Origin: an uncultured Coleofasciculus sp.
GTDB lineage: Bacteria; Cyanobacteriota; Cyanobacteriia; Cyanobacteriales; Coleofasciculaceae
DNA length: 6,883 nucleotides
Direction of reading: 5' to 3'
Assembly: GCA_902805485.1 (NCBI GenBank)
Contig: CADCTM010000803.1
Span: 1-6,883, forward strand
Translations under genes and position numbers: made by a program
The notes under the pieces: model-generated
What the model saw: only the letters and a program-made list of their open reading frames with translations
Told to the model about the DNA's origin: nothing
Database searches by the model: none
In this document: piece after piece, positions 1-6,476 of the stretch
Numbering within the stretch: position 1 is the stretch's first letter
Layout: each line of letters opens with the position of its first letter

Positions 1-2236
1 GGTTAGGTTACAAGGTAACGCGATCGCGGATCTAGAAGTCCAGCGCCAGAAAAAAGACGGTTCACAAATTGATGTAGCGATATGGGCGGCACCGCTACAT
101 GATATGTACGGTAATATCAGCAGCACTATGGCTATCATTGCCGATATCACCGAACGCAAGCGCACCGAAGCGGCACTTAGAGCGAGTGAGGAACGATTTA
201 GGCAGCTAGCGGAGAATATTCAAGATGTCTTTTGGATTGTTGATCTAAAGCAGCAACTGATGCTCTACGTCAGTCCCGCTTACGAACAAATTTGGGGACG
301 TAGTTGTAAAAGTTTGCTGGAAAATAGCAAAGGATGGCTGGATACGATTCATCCTGATGATCGCAACTTGCTACAAGATAGCTTTGCGGCACTCTTGCAA
401 AGCGACTGCTTTGAGGATGTGCGTTGGGGAGAGTTCGACAAGACTTATCGGATCGTGCGTCCGGATGGTACAGTGCGTTGGATTCGCGATCGCGGGTTTC
501 CGATTAAGAATGAGTTGGGAGAAATTCAGCGTATTGCTGGCATTGCCGAAGATATCACGGAACGCAAACGCACTGAAGCAGAATTACAAGAAACCACCCA
601 AACGCTGCAAGCGCTGATTCAAGCTTGTCCGTTAGGAATTACCGTTTTTAGTCTGGATGATGGCAAGGTGAAGCTGTGGAACCCAGCAGCAGAGACAATT
701 TTTGGCTGGAGTGAGCAGGAGGCATTAGGGCACTTTCTGCCAACTGTGCCGGAGGATAAACTGGAGGATTTTCTCGCTAATTTAAGTAGTGTACGTCAGG
801 GACAGCAATTAATAGGAATTGAGGCGAGGCGGCAGAAGAAGGGGGGTTTGCCGATTGATATTAATGTGTGGGCAGCACCGTTGATTGATGCCAAAGGAAA
901 TGTCAGTTGTATGACGATTGTGGCAGATATTAGCGATCGCAAACGATTGGAAGAAGAACGAAACCGTCTGCTCAAGAGTGAGCAAGCGGCGCGGAGTGCG
1001 GCAGAAGCGGCAAACCGGATGAAGGATGAATTTCTTGCTGTCCTTTCCCATGAATTGCGTACGCCGATGAATGCGATTTTGGGGTGGACTCAGTTGCTTC
1101 GCACCCGCAAATTTGATGCCATAAAAATTGAGCAGGCGCTTGAGGTAATTGACCGCAATTCTAAGTCATTGTCGCAACTAATTGAGGATGTTTTGGATGT
1201 CTCGAAAGTTGTTCGCGGCAAGCTGCAACTGAATATGCGCCCAGTTGAATTGGTGGGTGTAATTGAGGCGGCAATTGAGACTGTACATCCGGCAGCGATG
1301 CTCAAGGAGATTCGCATTGAGTCGTTGTTAGATCATTCGGTGGGTTTGGTTTTGGGAGATGGCAACCGCTTGCAGCAAGTGATTTGGAATTTGCTTTCTA
1401 ATGCGGTCAAATTTACTCCCAAGGGAGGGCGTATTGAGGTGAAGTTATCGGCTTTTGAGGGTGATTTACCAGGAGTTAGCCCCCGAATTCAAGAGGGTGT
1501 AATCGGGTTGCAATCAATTCGAGAGGCGGCGGATCAATATGTCCAGATTCAGGTGAAAGATACGGGGAAAGGAATTGCACCTCAGTTTTTACCCCATGTT
1601 TTTGAGCGTTTCCGCCAGGAGAATAGCTCAACTACACGCACTTATGGGGGATTGGGGTTGGGATTGGCAATTGTGCGTCACTTGGTGGAGTTGCACGGGG
1701 GGACGGTTTTGGCGGATAGTGCGGGGGAAGGAGAAGGGGCAACGTTTTCGGTAATTATGCCGTTTGTATCGCCTTTAACAGACGTGAATGTGCGGACACC
1801 TTTTTCCTCAATTGAGACTGGGGGATTTCGAGATGATTTGCCAGCGCTGGATGGTTTGCGGGTGTTAGTGGTTGATGATGAAGCGGATGCCCGTGAATTG
1901 GTGGGAACGATGTTGAGACAGTATGGTATTGAGGTGACAGAGGTTGCTTCGGCGAGTGAGGGGTTAGAAGCGTTGCGACGGTTGAAGCCGAATGTTTTGA
2001 TTAGTGATATTGGGATGCCTCTTGAAGATGGTTATGCCTTAATGCGGAAAGTCAGGGCGCTTGCTGCCGATGATGGGGGGGCGATTCCGGCGGTGGCGTT
2101 GACAGCATATGCTAGGGAGGAGGATCAGAAAAATGCGATCGCGGCGGGTTTTCAGCAACATCTTCCTAAGCCTGTTAATCCTGTGAAGTTATTGGAAATT
2201 ATTGCTAATTTGGCGGGACGAGATGGTCAGAGTTAA
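1..2236 (+). CDS. Hybrid sensor histidine kinase, PAS-PAS-PAS-HisKA-HATPase-REC (5' partial)
   Basis: Cytoplasmic-type two-component hybrid kinase, open at the left edge: the frame is uninterrupted from base 2, so the ATG at 104 is internal and the true start is outside. Numbering visible residues from base 2 (744 in all), I see the end of a first PAS/PAC domain (1-54, closing in DITERKR), a second PAS_3-type domain (about 65-190, again ending DITERKR), a third PAS (about 198-315) and a short charged helical linker. HisKA follows with the H-box SHELRTP and phospho-acceptor His350. The HATPase has N-box Asn463/Asn467, G1 box DTGKGI (Asp520), an F-box FERF and G2 box GLGLGL. A C-terminal receiver (about 619-738) has acidic pair Asp625/Asp626, phospho-acceptor Asp669 in ISDIGMP, and the KP lysine near the end. 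All catalytic residues are present, so it should autophosphorylate and pass phosphate to its own REC. No transmembrane segment or HPt domain is visible, and no partner gene is adjacent. The stimulus is unknown. Confidence 0.96.
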   Translation, partial: VRLQGNAIADLEVQRQKKDGSQIDVAIWAAPLHDMYGNISSTMAIIADITERKRTEAALRASEERFRQLAENIQDVFWIVDLKQQLMLYVSPAYEQIWGRSCKSLLENSKGWLDTIHPDDRNLLQDSFAALLQSDCFEDVRWGEFDKTYRIVRPDGTVRWIRDRGFPIKNELGEIQRIAGIAEDITERKRTEAELQETTQTLQALIQACPLGITVFSLDDGKVKLWNPAAETIFGWSEQEALGHFLPTVPEDKLEDFLANLSSVRQGQQLIGIEARRQKKGGLPIDINVWAAPLIDAKGNVSCMTIVADISDRKRLEEERNRLLKSEQAARSAAEAANRMKDEFLAVLSHELRTPMNAILGWTQLLRTRKFDAIKIEQALEVIDRNSKSLSQLIEDVLDVSKVVRGKLQLNMRPVELVGVIEAAIETVHPAAMLKEIRIESLLDHSVGLVLGDGNRLQQVIWNLLSNAVKFTPKGGRIEVKLSAFEGDLPGVSPRIQEGVIGLQSIREAADQYVQIQVKDTGKGIAPQFLPHVFERFRQENSSTTRTYGGLGLGLAIVRHLVELHGGTVLADSAGEGEGATFSVIMPFVSPLTDVNVRTPFSSIETGGFRDDLPALDGLRVLVVDDEADARELVGTMLRQYGIEVTEVASASEGLEALRRLKPNVLISDIGMPLEDGYALMRKVRALAADDGGAIPAVALTAYAREEDQKNAIAAGFQQHLPKPVNPVKLLEIIANLAGRDGQS

Positions 2237-2297
2237 GTTTGATTTTTTCCTATAAATATTATCCATTTTAAACGTTAAAAATTTCGCAAATTATTTC
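2237..2297. other. AT-rich convergent intergenic gap, weak hairpin
   Basis: This 61-bp gap lies between the stop codons of the kinase (+) and the EI24-like gene (-). It contains a run of six T at 2243-2248 and an AT-only inverted repeat, TTTTAA-ACG-TTAAAA, at 2266-2280. A bidirectional terminator would be expected here. The stem has no GC pair, however, so its role as one is only possible. Confidence 0.3.
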
Positions 2298-3137
2298 TTA
2301 TGAATGACTAGAGTTTATTGGGGAGGGAGGTAATGCCAATTTTGGAGAAATGCGATCGCAAAAAAACAATGTTCCCGATGCCACACACAAGGGAATTGTT
2401 AACAAATTCAATAATGGGATACTTACTAATCCAAGACAAACCAAACTAAAACTAGCACTTCCTGGCAAACTCTTAAACACAAGGCTTAACTTTTCCCGAA
2501 AGCTTAAACGGCGGCGTTCCAAAGGTGCATCTAAAAAGTCTAGGCAGACAATCAATGCCGCAAGTGAAATACCACCAACTGAAGCGATTATTGTCCCAAT
2601 TCCTGGCATCAAGCTCACTAAAAGTAACCCAATGCCCACACCCACCGCTAGCACCAGTTTTTTTACTTCAAATAGCAGCACCCTGGAAATCTCTTGGACA
2701 ATATTTACCTCAATTATTTGCAATTCCCCGAATCTTAGCTTCTCCAATTGCTCTGAGAGTTGACCATACCAAGGCGCACCGATCAACACGCCAAACTGCA
2801 CGAACACAAAACCAGTTAGAAGTAGTAGAACAACTACCAAAAGAAAGTGTAGTAAAAAACCAAGACCGACAATCGTAAACTTCAAGAAACTCAACCAAGT
2901 TGGCAGGTTAATAATCAGACTATCTAACCAATTAGATAATCTTAAAATTAAACTTTCGACAGTTTCCCAACCAAAAAAAAGTAATCCCGCATAAAGTAGT
3001 ATGCCGACAACCAAATTAACCAAAATCGGTATCGCCACATACCTCCACAAATGCGGTGTACGACGAAAAACAGCCAACACACGAAACGGGTACGTTGCCC
3101 CAGCGAGTAATCCAAAACCACCAAGCACTTGCCGCAT
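2298..3137 (-). CDS. EI24/CysZ-like integral membrane protein
   Basis: A 279-residue hydrophobic protein that I assign to the EI24/CysZ-like family (Pfam EI24). Family members include bacterial CysZ, a sulfate-permease-related inner-membrane protein, and eukaryotic EI24. Hydrophobic segments lie at about 31-56, 86-121, 160-199 and 228-260; the longer ones could be hairpins rather than single spans. The best family marks are the charged cytoplasmic-looking stretch after the third segment (LDAPLERRRLSF, 203-213) and the C-terminal IPLLNLLTIPL-x-VASGTLFF pattern (240-259). The start is secure: an in-frame TAG lies eight codons upstream, no other start codon intervenes, and a Shine-Dalgarno AAGAAGG precedes the ATG. 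It lies 141 bp downstream of the acylase gene on the same strand, but a hairpin and a CRP-like site in between suggest independent transcription. No cys or sulfate gene is nearby, so I do not call it cysZ. Its transport substrate, if any, is unknown. Confidence 0.85.
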   Translation of the reverse strand: MRQVLGGFGLLAGATYPFRVLAVFRRTPHLWRYVAIPILVNLVVGILLYAGLLFFGWETVESLILRLSNWLDSLIINLPTWLSFLKFTIVGLGFLLHFLLVVVLLLLTGFVFVQFGVLIGAPWYGQLSEQLEKLRFGELQIIEVNIVQEISRVLLFEVKKLVLAVGVGIGLLLVSLMPGIGTIIASVGGISLAALIVCLDFLDAPLERRRLSFREKLSLVFKSLPGSASFSLVCLGLVSIPLLNLLTIPLCVASGTLFFCDRISPKLALPPSPINSSHS

Positions 3138-3141
3138 ATCA

Positions 3142-3148
3142 CCTTCTT
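3142..3148 (-). promoter_or_regulatory. Shine-Dalgarno sequence of the EI24-like gene
   Basis: On the minus strand AAGAAGG ends four bases before the ATG at 3137, and AGGTGAT runs up to the start codon, matching the 16S anti-Shine-Dalgarno tail. With the in-frame TAG at 3161-3159, it fixes this start. It is the clearest ribosome binding site in the window; neither the acylase nor the oxygenase has one. Confidence 0.7.
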
Positions 3149-3164
3149 CTTTACCGCTCTAGAT

Positions 3165-3180
3165 TCTGACAAAAGTCACA
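3165..3180 (-). promoter_or_regulatory. Candidate CRP-family operator (TGTGA-N6-TCAGA)
   Basis: Read on the minus strand, this is TGTGACTTTTGTCAGA. It matches the CRP-type consensus TGTGA-N6-TCACA at nine of ten defined positions with the exact 6-bp spacer. It lies 28-43 bp upstream of the EI24-like start codon, where a promoter would be expected. Cyanobacteria encode cAMP receptor proteins (SYCRP1 in Synechocystis, AnCrpA in Anabaena) that recognise this kind of palindrome. I see the motif directly; the regulator and the direction of control are inferred. A chance match is possible. Confidence 0.4.
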
Positions 3181-3235
3181 GCGATGTCGATAACTTTAAT
3201 CAAAATAGTTCCTAAACTCTACTAAATACTCCAGA

Positions 3236-3258
3236 AGCACGTTTTAGATCAACGTGCT
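3236..3258 (-). terminator. Perfect 8-bp hairpin downstream of the acylase gene
   Basis: AGCACGTT at 3236-3243 pairs perfectly with AACGTGCT at 3251-3258 across a 7-base loop. It begins 20 bases after the acylase stop codon in the direction of acylase transcription, the usual place for a 3' hairpin. No U-run follows it on either strand, so it is not a textbook intrinsic terminator. It could end transcription inefficiently, protect the mRNA 3' end, or attenuate read-through into the EI24-like gene. Confidence 0.45.
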
Positions 3259-3278
3259 AACAACAGCGTGAGGCTTAT

Positions 3279-5417
3279 TTAAAAAACTTTCCGAGCTTCC
3301 AAATGAGCTTCAACTTCCTTCCGGGTGCGCCAAGCCGGTCGTAACTCATTACGAGCATACAACGGCAATTGATCTCCAACATGAGGCGATCCCGGTTGAG
3401 TGGCATTGCCATAAGTTATTAATACCTTTGCCCGTACCGGATTAGAAAACTCAATAGCAGCAACATAACTATCTCCTGAAAATTGTTGAAAATTCCCATC
3501 TTTTGCCGGAATTAAATCGATAACCCGGAAAATACCAAACAGTCCAGGTCCACCACTAACAGGTAAATCAACGTTACCATAACGTAGCCTCGCCACCTCA
3601 CCCCACGGCACATCCAGCGCCCCATAAAGCAATTTAACCGTTGTTGCTGCCGCTTCTAGAAGCTTCACAGCACTAGCAGGATCGGCTAAATTTTTGGGGG
3701 TATCAAGTGGGGAATTCTCATTCCAACGTGTGGCAAATAATTTAGAAGGCGGCATTGATCTTGCCCAGGCTGCAAAAAGCACTGCACCTCTACTATTTGC
3801 TTCTGTCTGACGATCCCACCTGGACAAAACATCCGCAGCTTGACGCCCAATTTCACTGCCTTCTTTCCGTGCCGCTACAATTAAATCGTCCAAAACCCGA
3901 TCAGCTAATTCTAAACGCGAAGAGAATTTATCAGCAATCATTTCCTCAAAACTAATTTTGGGTTTTTCTAACAGCATCTTTGCTGAACGTTGCGCCCGTA
4001 AACCCATAAAACGTGGCGAAATATAAGGCGGATAATTGTTGGGATTAAGGACTGGGGGAAAGGTTGTTGTCCAAGGCGGATCGTTGGCATTTTGTAACCA
4101 GCCACTCGGTGGATCGAGGACGCGGGGTAAGTCACGGTAGGGATGAGTTTTTGTCCATAAGGTAGCTGAAGTATCACCAGGAATTATTCCTTGCCAGTAA
4201 TTCCAGTTTCCTTGGGTATGTATCGGAACTTGACCGTTAAATACATATAAAATATGCCCATTCTTATCAGCGTAGATAATATTGAACATTGGCAGTTGTA
4301 AGCGTTTTAATGCCGCTTCAAACTCGTTCAAGTTGCTTGCCCGCGCCATGTCCCAAAATTGTTCCATCATGTTGGGCTGCTCTAAGCCAACCACACGTAA
4401 AGCGATCGCTTTTTTATCGTTCTTCTGCTCGTCAATAATTGGACCGTGAATCGAATGTTGGATAAGCAATGGTTCTTCTCGTAGTTTGCCATTTGCTTGC
4501 TTAATTTTTAGCGTTTGAGTTTCGGTTTCAAACGGGCGAACTTTACCATCAAAAACATAGCCATTATCTGCTAACTTCAGTTCGTAAGCATCCCAACCAT
4601 CATGAGTATTGACGGTGGATGTCCAACCCAGGTTATTGTTAAAAGCGATCGCCAATACTGGCATTCCCACCAAAGCAGCACCATAAGCATCAATTCCCGG
4701 TGCAGTTAATTGCGCTTCATACCACAGAAACAAGTCTGACCAAGGTAAGTGAGGGTTGGCAAGCAGCATCGCGTTGCCACTGCTAGAATGAGAAGGTGCG
4801 ATCGCCCAACCATTCGATCCCGGCGTTATTTTATTAGTACTAGCCTGCGATTTCACTTCATCTTGATTCACCACAAAGGTAAAATGAATTACTCGCTGAA
4901 CATGAGCCAAGACATCCACGCCATCAACAGGTAAGACGGCTTTTACCTCATCGTTAATTTTGTCTGGGTTTTCTTTGGCATAATTATTAATGCCGATAGC
5001 AAAGGCATCCAAAAACCCTTGCATCGTCGGATTTTGTTGTTTGTACCAATCCTTAGCACGGGCGGGAATGCCCATTGTTCTGACATATTGGTCTGATTGT
5101 AGGTATTTTTCCCCAAAATACTCAGCCGCTCGTCCCCGTGCTTGCCCATATAGCCGTAAAATTAAGTCGCCGTGACTCTGCATTTGCGCCCAGCCAAACG
5201 CCTGAAACAGCCCCTGTGTATCCTTTCCATAGATATGTGGCACACCCCAGCGATCCCAAAGGATCTCTGTCCGTTCTAAACTTGATGCGGGAATATAAAA
5301 ACTCAAACAAATCGCGAGAGTGAAGCCAAGCAGTAAGGGAAAAACCCAAATTAAGCGTTGCCTAAAACGATTGAGCAGTTGAGCAAAATTCATACTTTTT
5401 ATTATAAAAAAGTCCAT
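3279..5417 (-). CDS. Penicillin acylase family protein (Ntn-hydrolase, exported)
   Basis: A 712-residue member of the penicillin amidase / AHL acylase family. These enzymes hydrolyse amide bonds and mature by autocleavage into alpha and beta chains, the new N-terminal Ser of beta being the nucleophile. The cleavage site is clear: GSNGWAIAP with catalytic Ser201. His223 in NPHLPW falls at beta position 23, as in known family members. WTSTVNTHDGWDAYEL (265-280) matches the conserved beta-chain core. GWLQNANDP (439-447) supplies the likely oxyanion Asn. Residues 12-20 are basic and 21-42 hydrophobic, indicating a signal peptide or membrane anchor, so it should act in the periplasm. The start is uncertain: ATG 5417 is the first after an in-frame TAA, but Met9 (ATG 5393) gives a more typical signal peptide; neither has a Shine-Dalgarno. 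It is divergent from the Rieske oxygenase gene. The substrate is unknown: AHL signals, beta-lactam-like amides and acyl peptides are all possible. Confidence 0.93.
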   Translation of the reverse strand: MDFFIIKSMNFAQLLNRFRQRLIWVFPLLLGFTLAICLSFYIPASSLERTEILWDRWGVPHIYGKDTQGLFQAFGWAQMQSHGDLILRLYGQARGRAAEYFGEKYLQSDQYVRTMGIPARAKDWYKQQNPTMQGFLDAFAIGINNYAKENPDKINDEVKAVLPVDGVDVLAHVQRVIHFTFVVNQDEVKSQASTNKITPGSNGWAIAPSHSSSGNAMLLANPHLPWSDLFLWYEAQLTAPGIDAYGAALVGMPVLAIAFNNNLGWTSTVNTHDGWDAYELKLADNGYVFDGKVRPFETETQTLKIKQANGKLREEPLLIQHSIHGPIIDEQKNDKKAIALRVVGLEQPNMMEQFWDMARASNLNEFEAALKRLQLPMFNIIYADKNGHILYVFNGQVPIHTQGNWNYWQGIIPGDTSATLWTKTHPYRDLPRVLDPPSGWLQNANDPPWTTTFPPVLNPNNYPPYISPRFMGLRAQRSAKMLLEKPKISFEEMIADKFSSRLELADRVLDDLIVAARKEGSEIGRQAADVLSRWDRQTEANSRGAVLFAAWARSMPPSKLFATRWNENSPLDTPKNLADPASAVKLLEAAATTVKLLYGALDVPWGEVARLRYGNVDLPVSGGPGLFGIFRVIDLIPAKDGNFQQFSGDSYVAAIEFSNPVRAKVLITYGNATQPGSPHVGDQLPLYARNELRPAWRTRKEVEAHLEARKVF

Positions 5418-5507
5418 AACAGAATAATCCGTGTAAATACTGAGCCATTAAATCGGCATTAATGTTAAAAGTCTTTAATCAGTAGTTAAATCAAATATTT
5501 ATATTAA
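5418..5507. promoter_or_regulatory. Shared divergent promoter region, acylase / Rieske oxygenase
   Basis: These 90 bp must hold the 5' signals of both divergent genes unless their promoters lie inside the coding regions. The stretch is AT-rich with six TTAA tetramers. It includes CATTAA twice at 11-bp spacing (5446, 5457), GTTAAA twice at 21-bp spacing (5464, 5485) and an inverted repeat TTTAA-N7-TTAAA at 5474-5490. An operator for a dimeric regulator is plausible but could be an effect of composition. I found no NtcA-type GTA-N8-TAC site and no clear -35/-10 pair. Confidence 0.4.
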
Positions 5508-6476
5508 ATGGTGGATGACGTAACTTTGCACAATGCTTGGCATCCCGTGGTGCGAGCGCAAGATATAAAAGAAGGACTATTAACACCGATACGTTTACTG
5601 GGTGAGGACTTGGTGTTATGGCGCAGTAAGGACGAAATTATTGCCTGTCTTGATTTATGTCCTCACCGAGGTGCAAGCCTCTCTCTGGGACAGGTAGAAG
5701 ATAATACCCTGGTTTGCCCTTACCACGGTTTAGCATTTGACAACAAGGGAGAGTGCGTAAAAATTCCGGCTCACCCCAACTTGCCACCACCTAAACGCGC
5801 TTGTGTCCAGACTTACCTCACTCAAGAACGTTATGGTTTAGTGTGGATAACATTGGGCAACCCGACGCAAGATATTCCGACTTTTTTTGCATGGGATGAA
5901 CCGAATTTTAGTTCAGTTTTCTGCGGTCCTTATCACTTTAAATCTAGTGGTTGCCGTGTGGTTGAAAATTTTTTGGATGTCGCTCACTTTCCCTTTGTGC
6001 ATGAACAAGTGTTAGGCTCACGCCTTCATCCAGTTGTTAACGACTACGAGGTAGACTTTGAAGCCGATGGCATTACCCTCCGTAATGTTATGGTTTGGCA
6101 ACCGAATCCTGATGGTACAGAACAGGCGGGTTCTAGTGTTTACCATTATCGTGTTCTTCGACCGTTAACGGCTTGCTTTTCTAAAAATACACAAAGCGGT
6201 TGCCTCACAATATTTTTTACCGTAACGCCTGTTGAAGAAGAAGAATGTATCGCCTGGATGTTGCTGGCAATGAACTATTCTTCTGATATTCCAGAAGCCG
6301 AACAACGAGCATTTCAAGACCGAATTGTGACACAAGATATTCCCATTGTTGAGTCACAGCGTCCCAAACGATTGCCTTTAGATTTGCAAGCCGAATTTCA
6401 TTTGCCTTGCGATCGCGCCTCGGTCGCTTATCGTAAGTGGCTCAAACAGTTAGGTGTGACTTTTGGCACTATCTAA
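5508..6476 (+). CDS. Rieske [2Fe-2S] non-heme iron oxygenase, alpha-subunit type
   Basis: A 322-residue oxygenase component of the Rieske non-heme iron (ring-hydroxylating / O-demethylase, COG4638-like) family. It would insert oxygen into, or demethylate, an organic substrate using electrons from a separate reductase or ferredoxin. The N-terminal Rieske domain (about 8-115) has the cluster ligands Cys51-Pro-His53 and Cys70-Pro-Tyr-His73. The catalytic domain carries ENFLDVAHFPFVHE, with bridging Asp157 and iron ligands His160 and His165; Asp277 in TQDIPIVES is the probable third ligand. It is shorter than classical dioxygenase alpha subunits (about 430-450) and nearer VanA-like monooxygenases (about 350). 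No transmembrane tail is visible, unlike plant PaO/TIC55 relatives. The start is bounded: TAA lies immediately before the ATG in frame, though GTG 5511 is an alternative; there is no Shine-Dalgarno. No reductase gene is adjacent. The 3' end overlaps the DUF1802 gene by 27 bp. The substrate is unknown. Confidence 0.94.
   Translation: MVDDVTLHNAWHPVVRAQDIKEGLLTPIRLLGEDLVLWRSKDEIIACLDLCPHRGASLSLGQVEDNTLVCPYHGLAFDNKGECVKIPAHPNLPPPKRACVQTYLTQERYGLVWITLGNPTQDIPTFFAWDEPNFSSVFCGPYHFKSSGCRVVENFLDVAHFPFVHEQVLGSRLHPVVNDYEVDFEADGITLRNVMVWQPNPDGTEQAGSSVYHYRVLRPLTACFSKNTQSGCLTIFFTVTPVEEEECIAWMLLAMNYSSDIPEAEQRAFQDRIVTQDIPIVESQRPKRLPLDLQAEFHLPCDRASVAYRKWLKQLGVTFGTI

Larger units (their letters stand above)
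3138..3278. other. Intergenic region between acylase and EI24-like gene
   Basis: This 141-bp spacer is co-directional on the minus strand. From the acylase side it holds the hairpin at 3258-3236, an AT-rich stretch, the CRP-like palindrome at 3180-3165 and the ribosome binding site of the EI24-like gene. I could not settle on a convincing -35/-10 pair. The arrangement fits two separate transcription units better than one operon. Confidence 0.5.

Noticed and set aside
104..106. ATG at 104 as the start of the sensor kinase
   Set aside because: The frame is open to the left edge and bases 2-103 encode recognisable PAS sequence (RQKKDG, WAAPL) continuous with what follows, so the gene begins upstream of the window.
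2266..2280. TTTTAA-ACG-TTAAAA as an intrinsic terminator between the convergent genes
   Set aside because: The stem is AT-only with a 3-base loop and would be unstable. It is kept only as a weak note within the intergenic entry.
2350..2763. 137-residue plus-strand open frame antisense to the EI24-like gene
   Set aside because: It is a low-complexity Ser/Thr/Asn/Lys-rich translation with no family resemblance. It lies wholly opposite a well-supported gene with a good ribosome binding site, so it is a shadow frame.
2298..3137. Calling the EI24-like gene cysZ with a sulfate-uptake role
   Set aside because: The family is shared by functionally different proteins and no cysteine or sulfate gene is nearby, so the symbol would overstate what the sequence shows.
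4749..5323. Several 60-80-residue frames on both strands within the acylase gene
   Set aside because: They overlap the conserved acylase catalytic core in other frames and show no domain, ribosome binding site or family resemblance.
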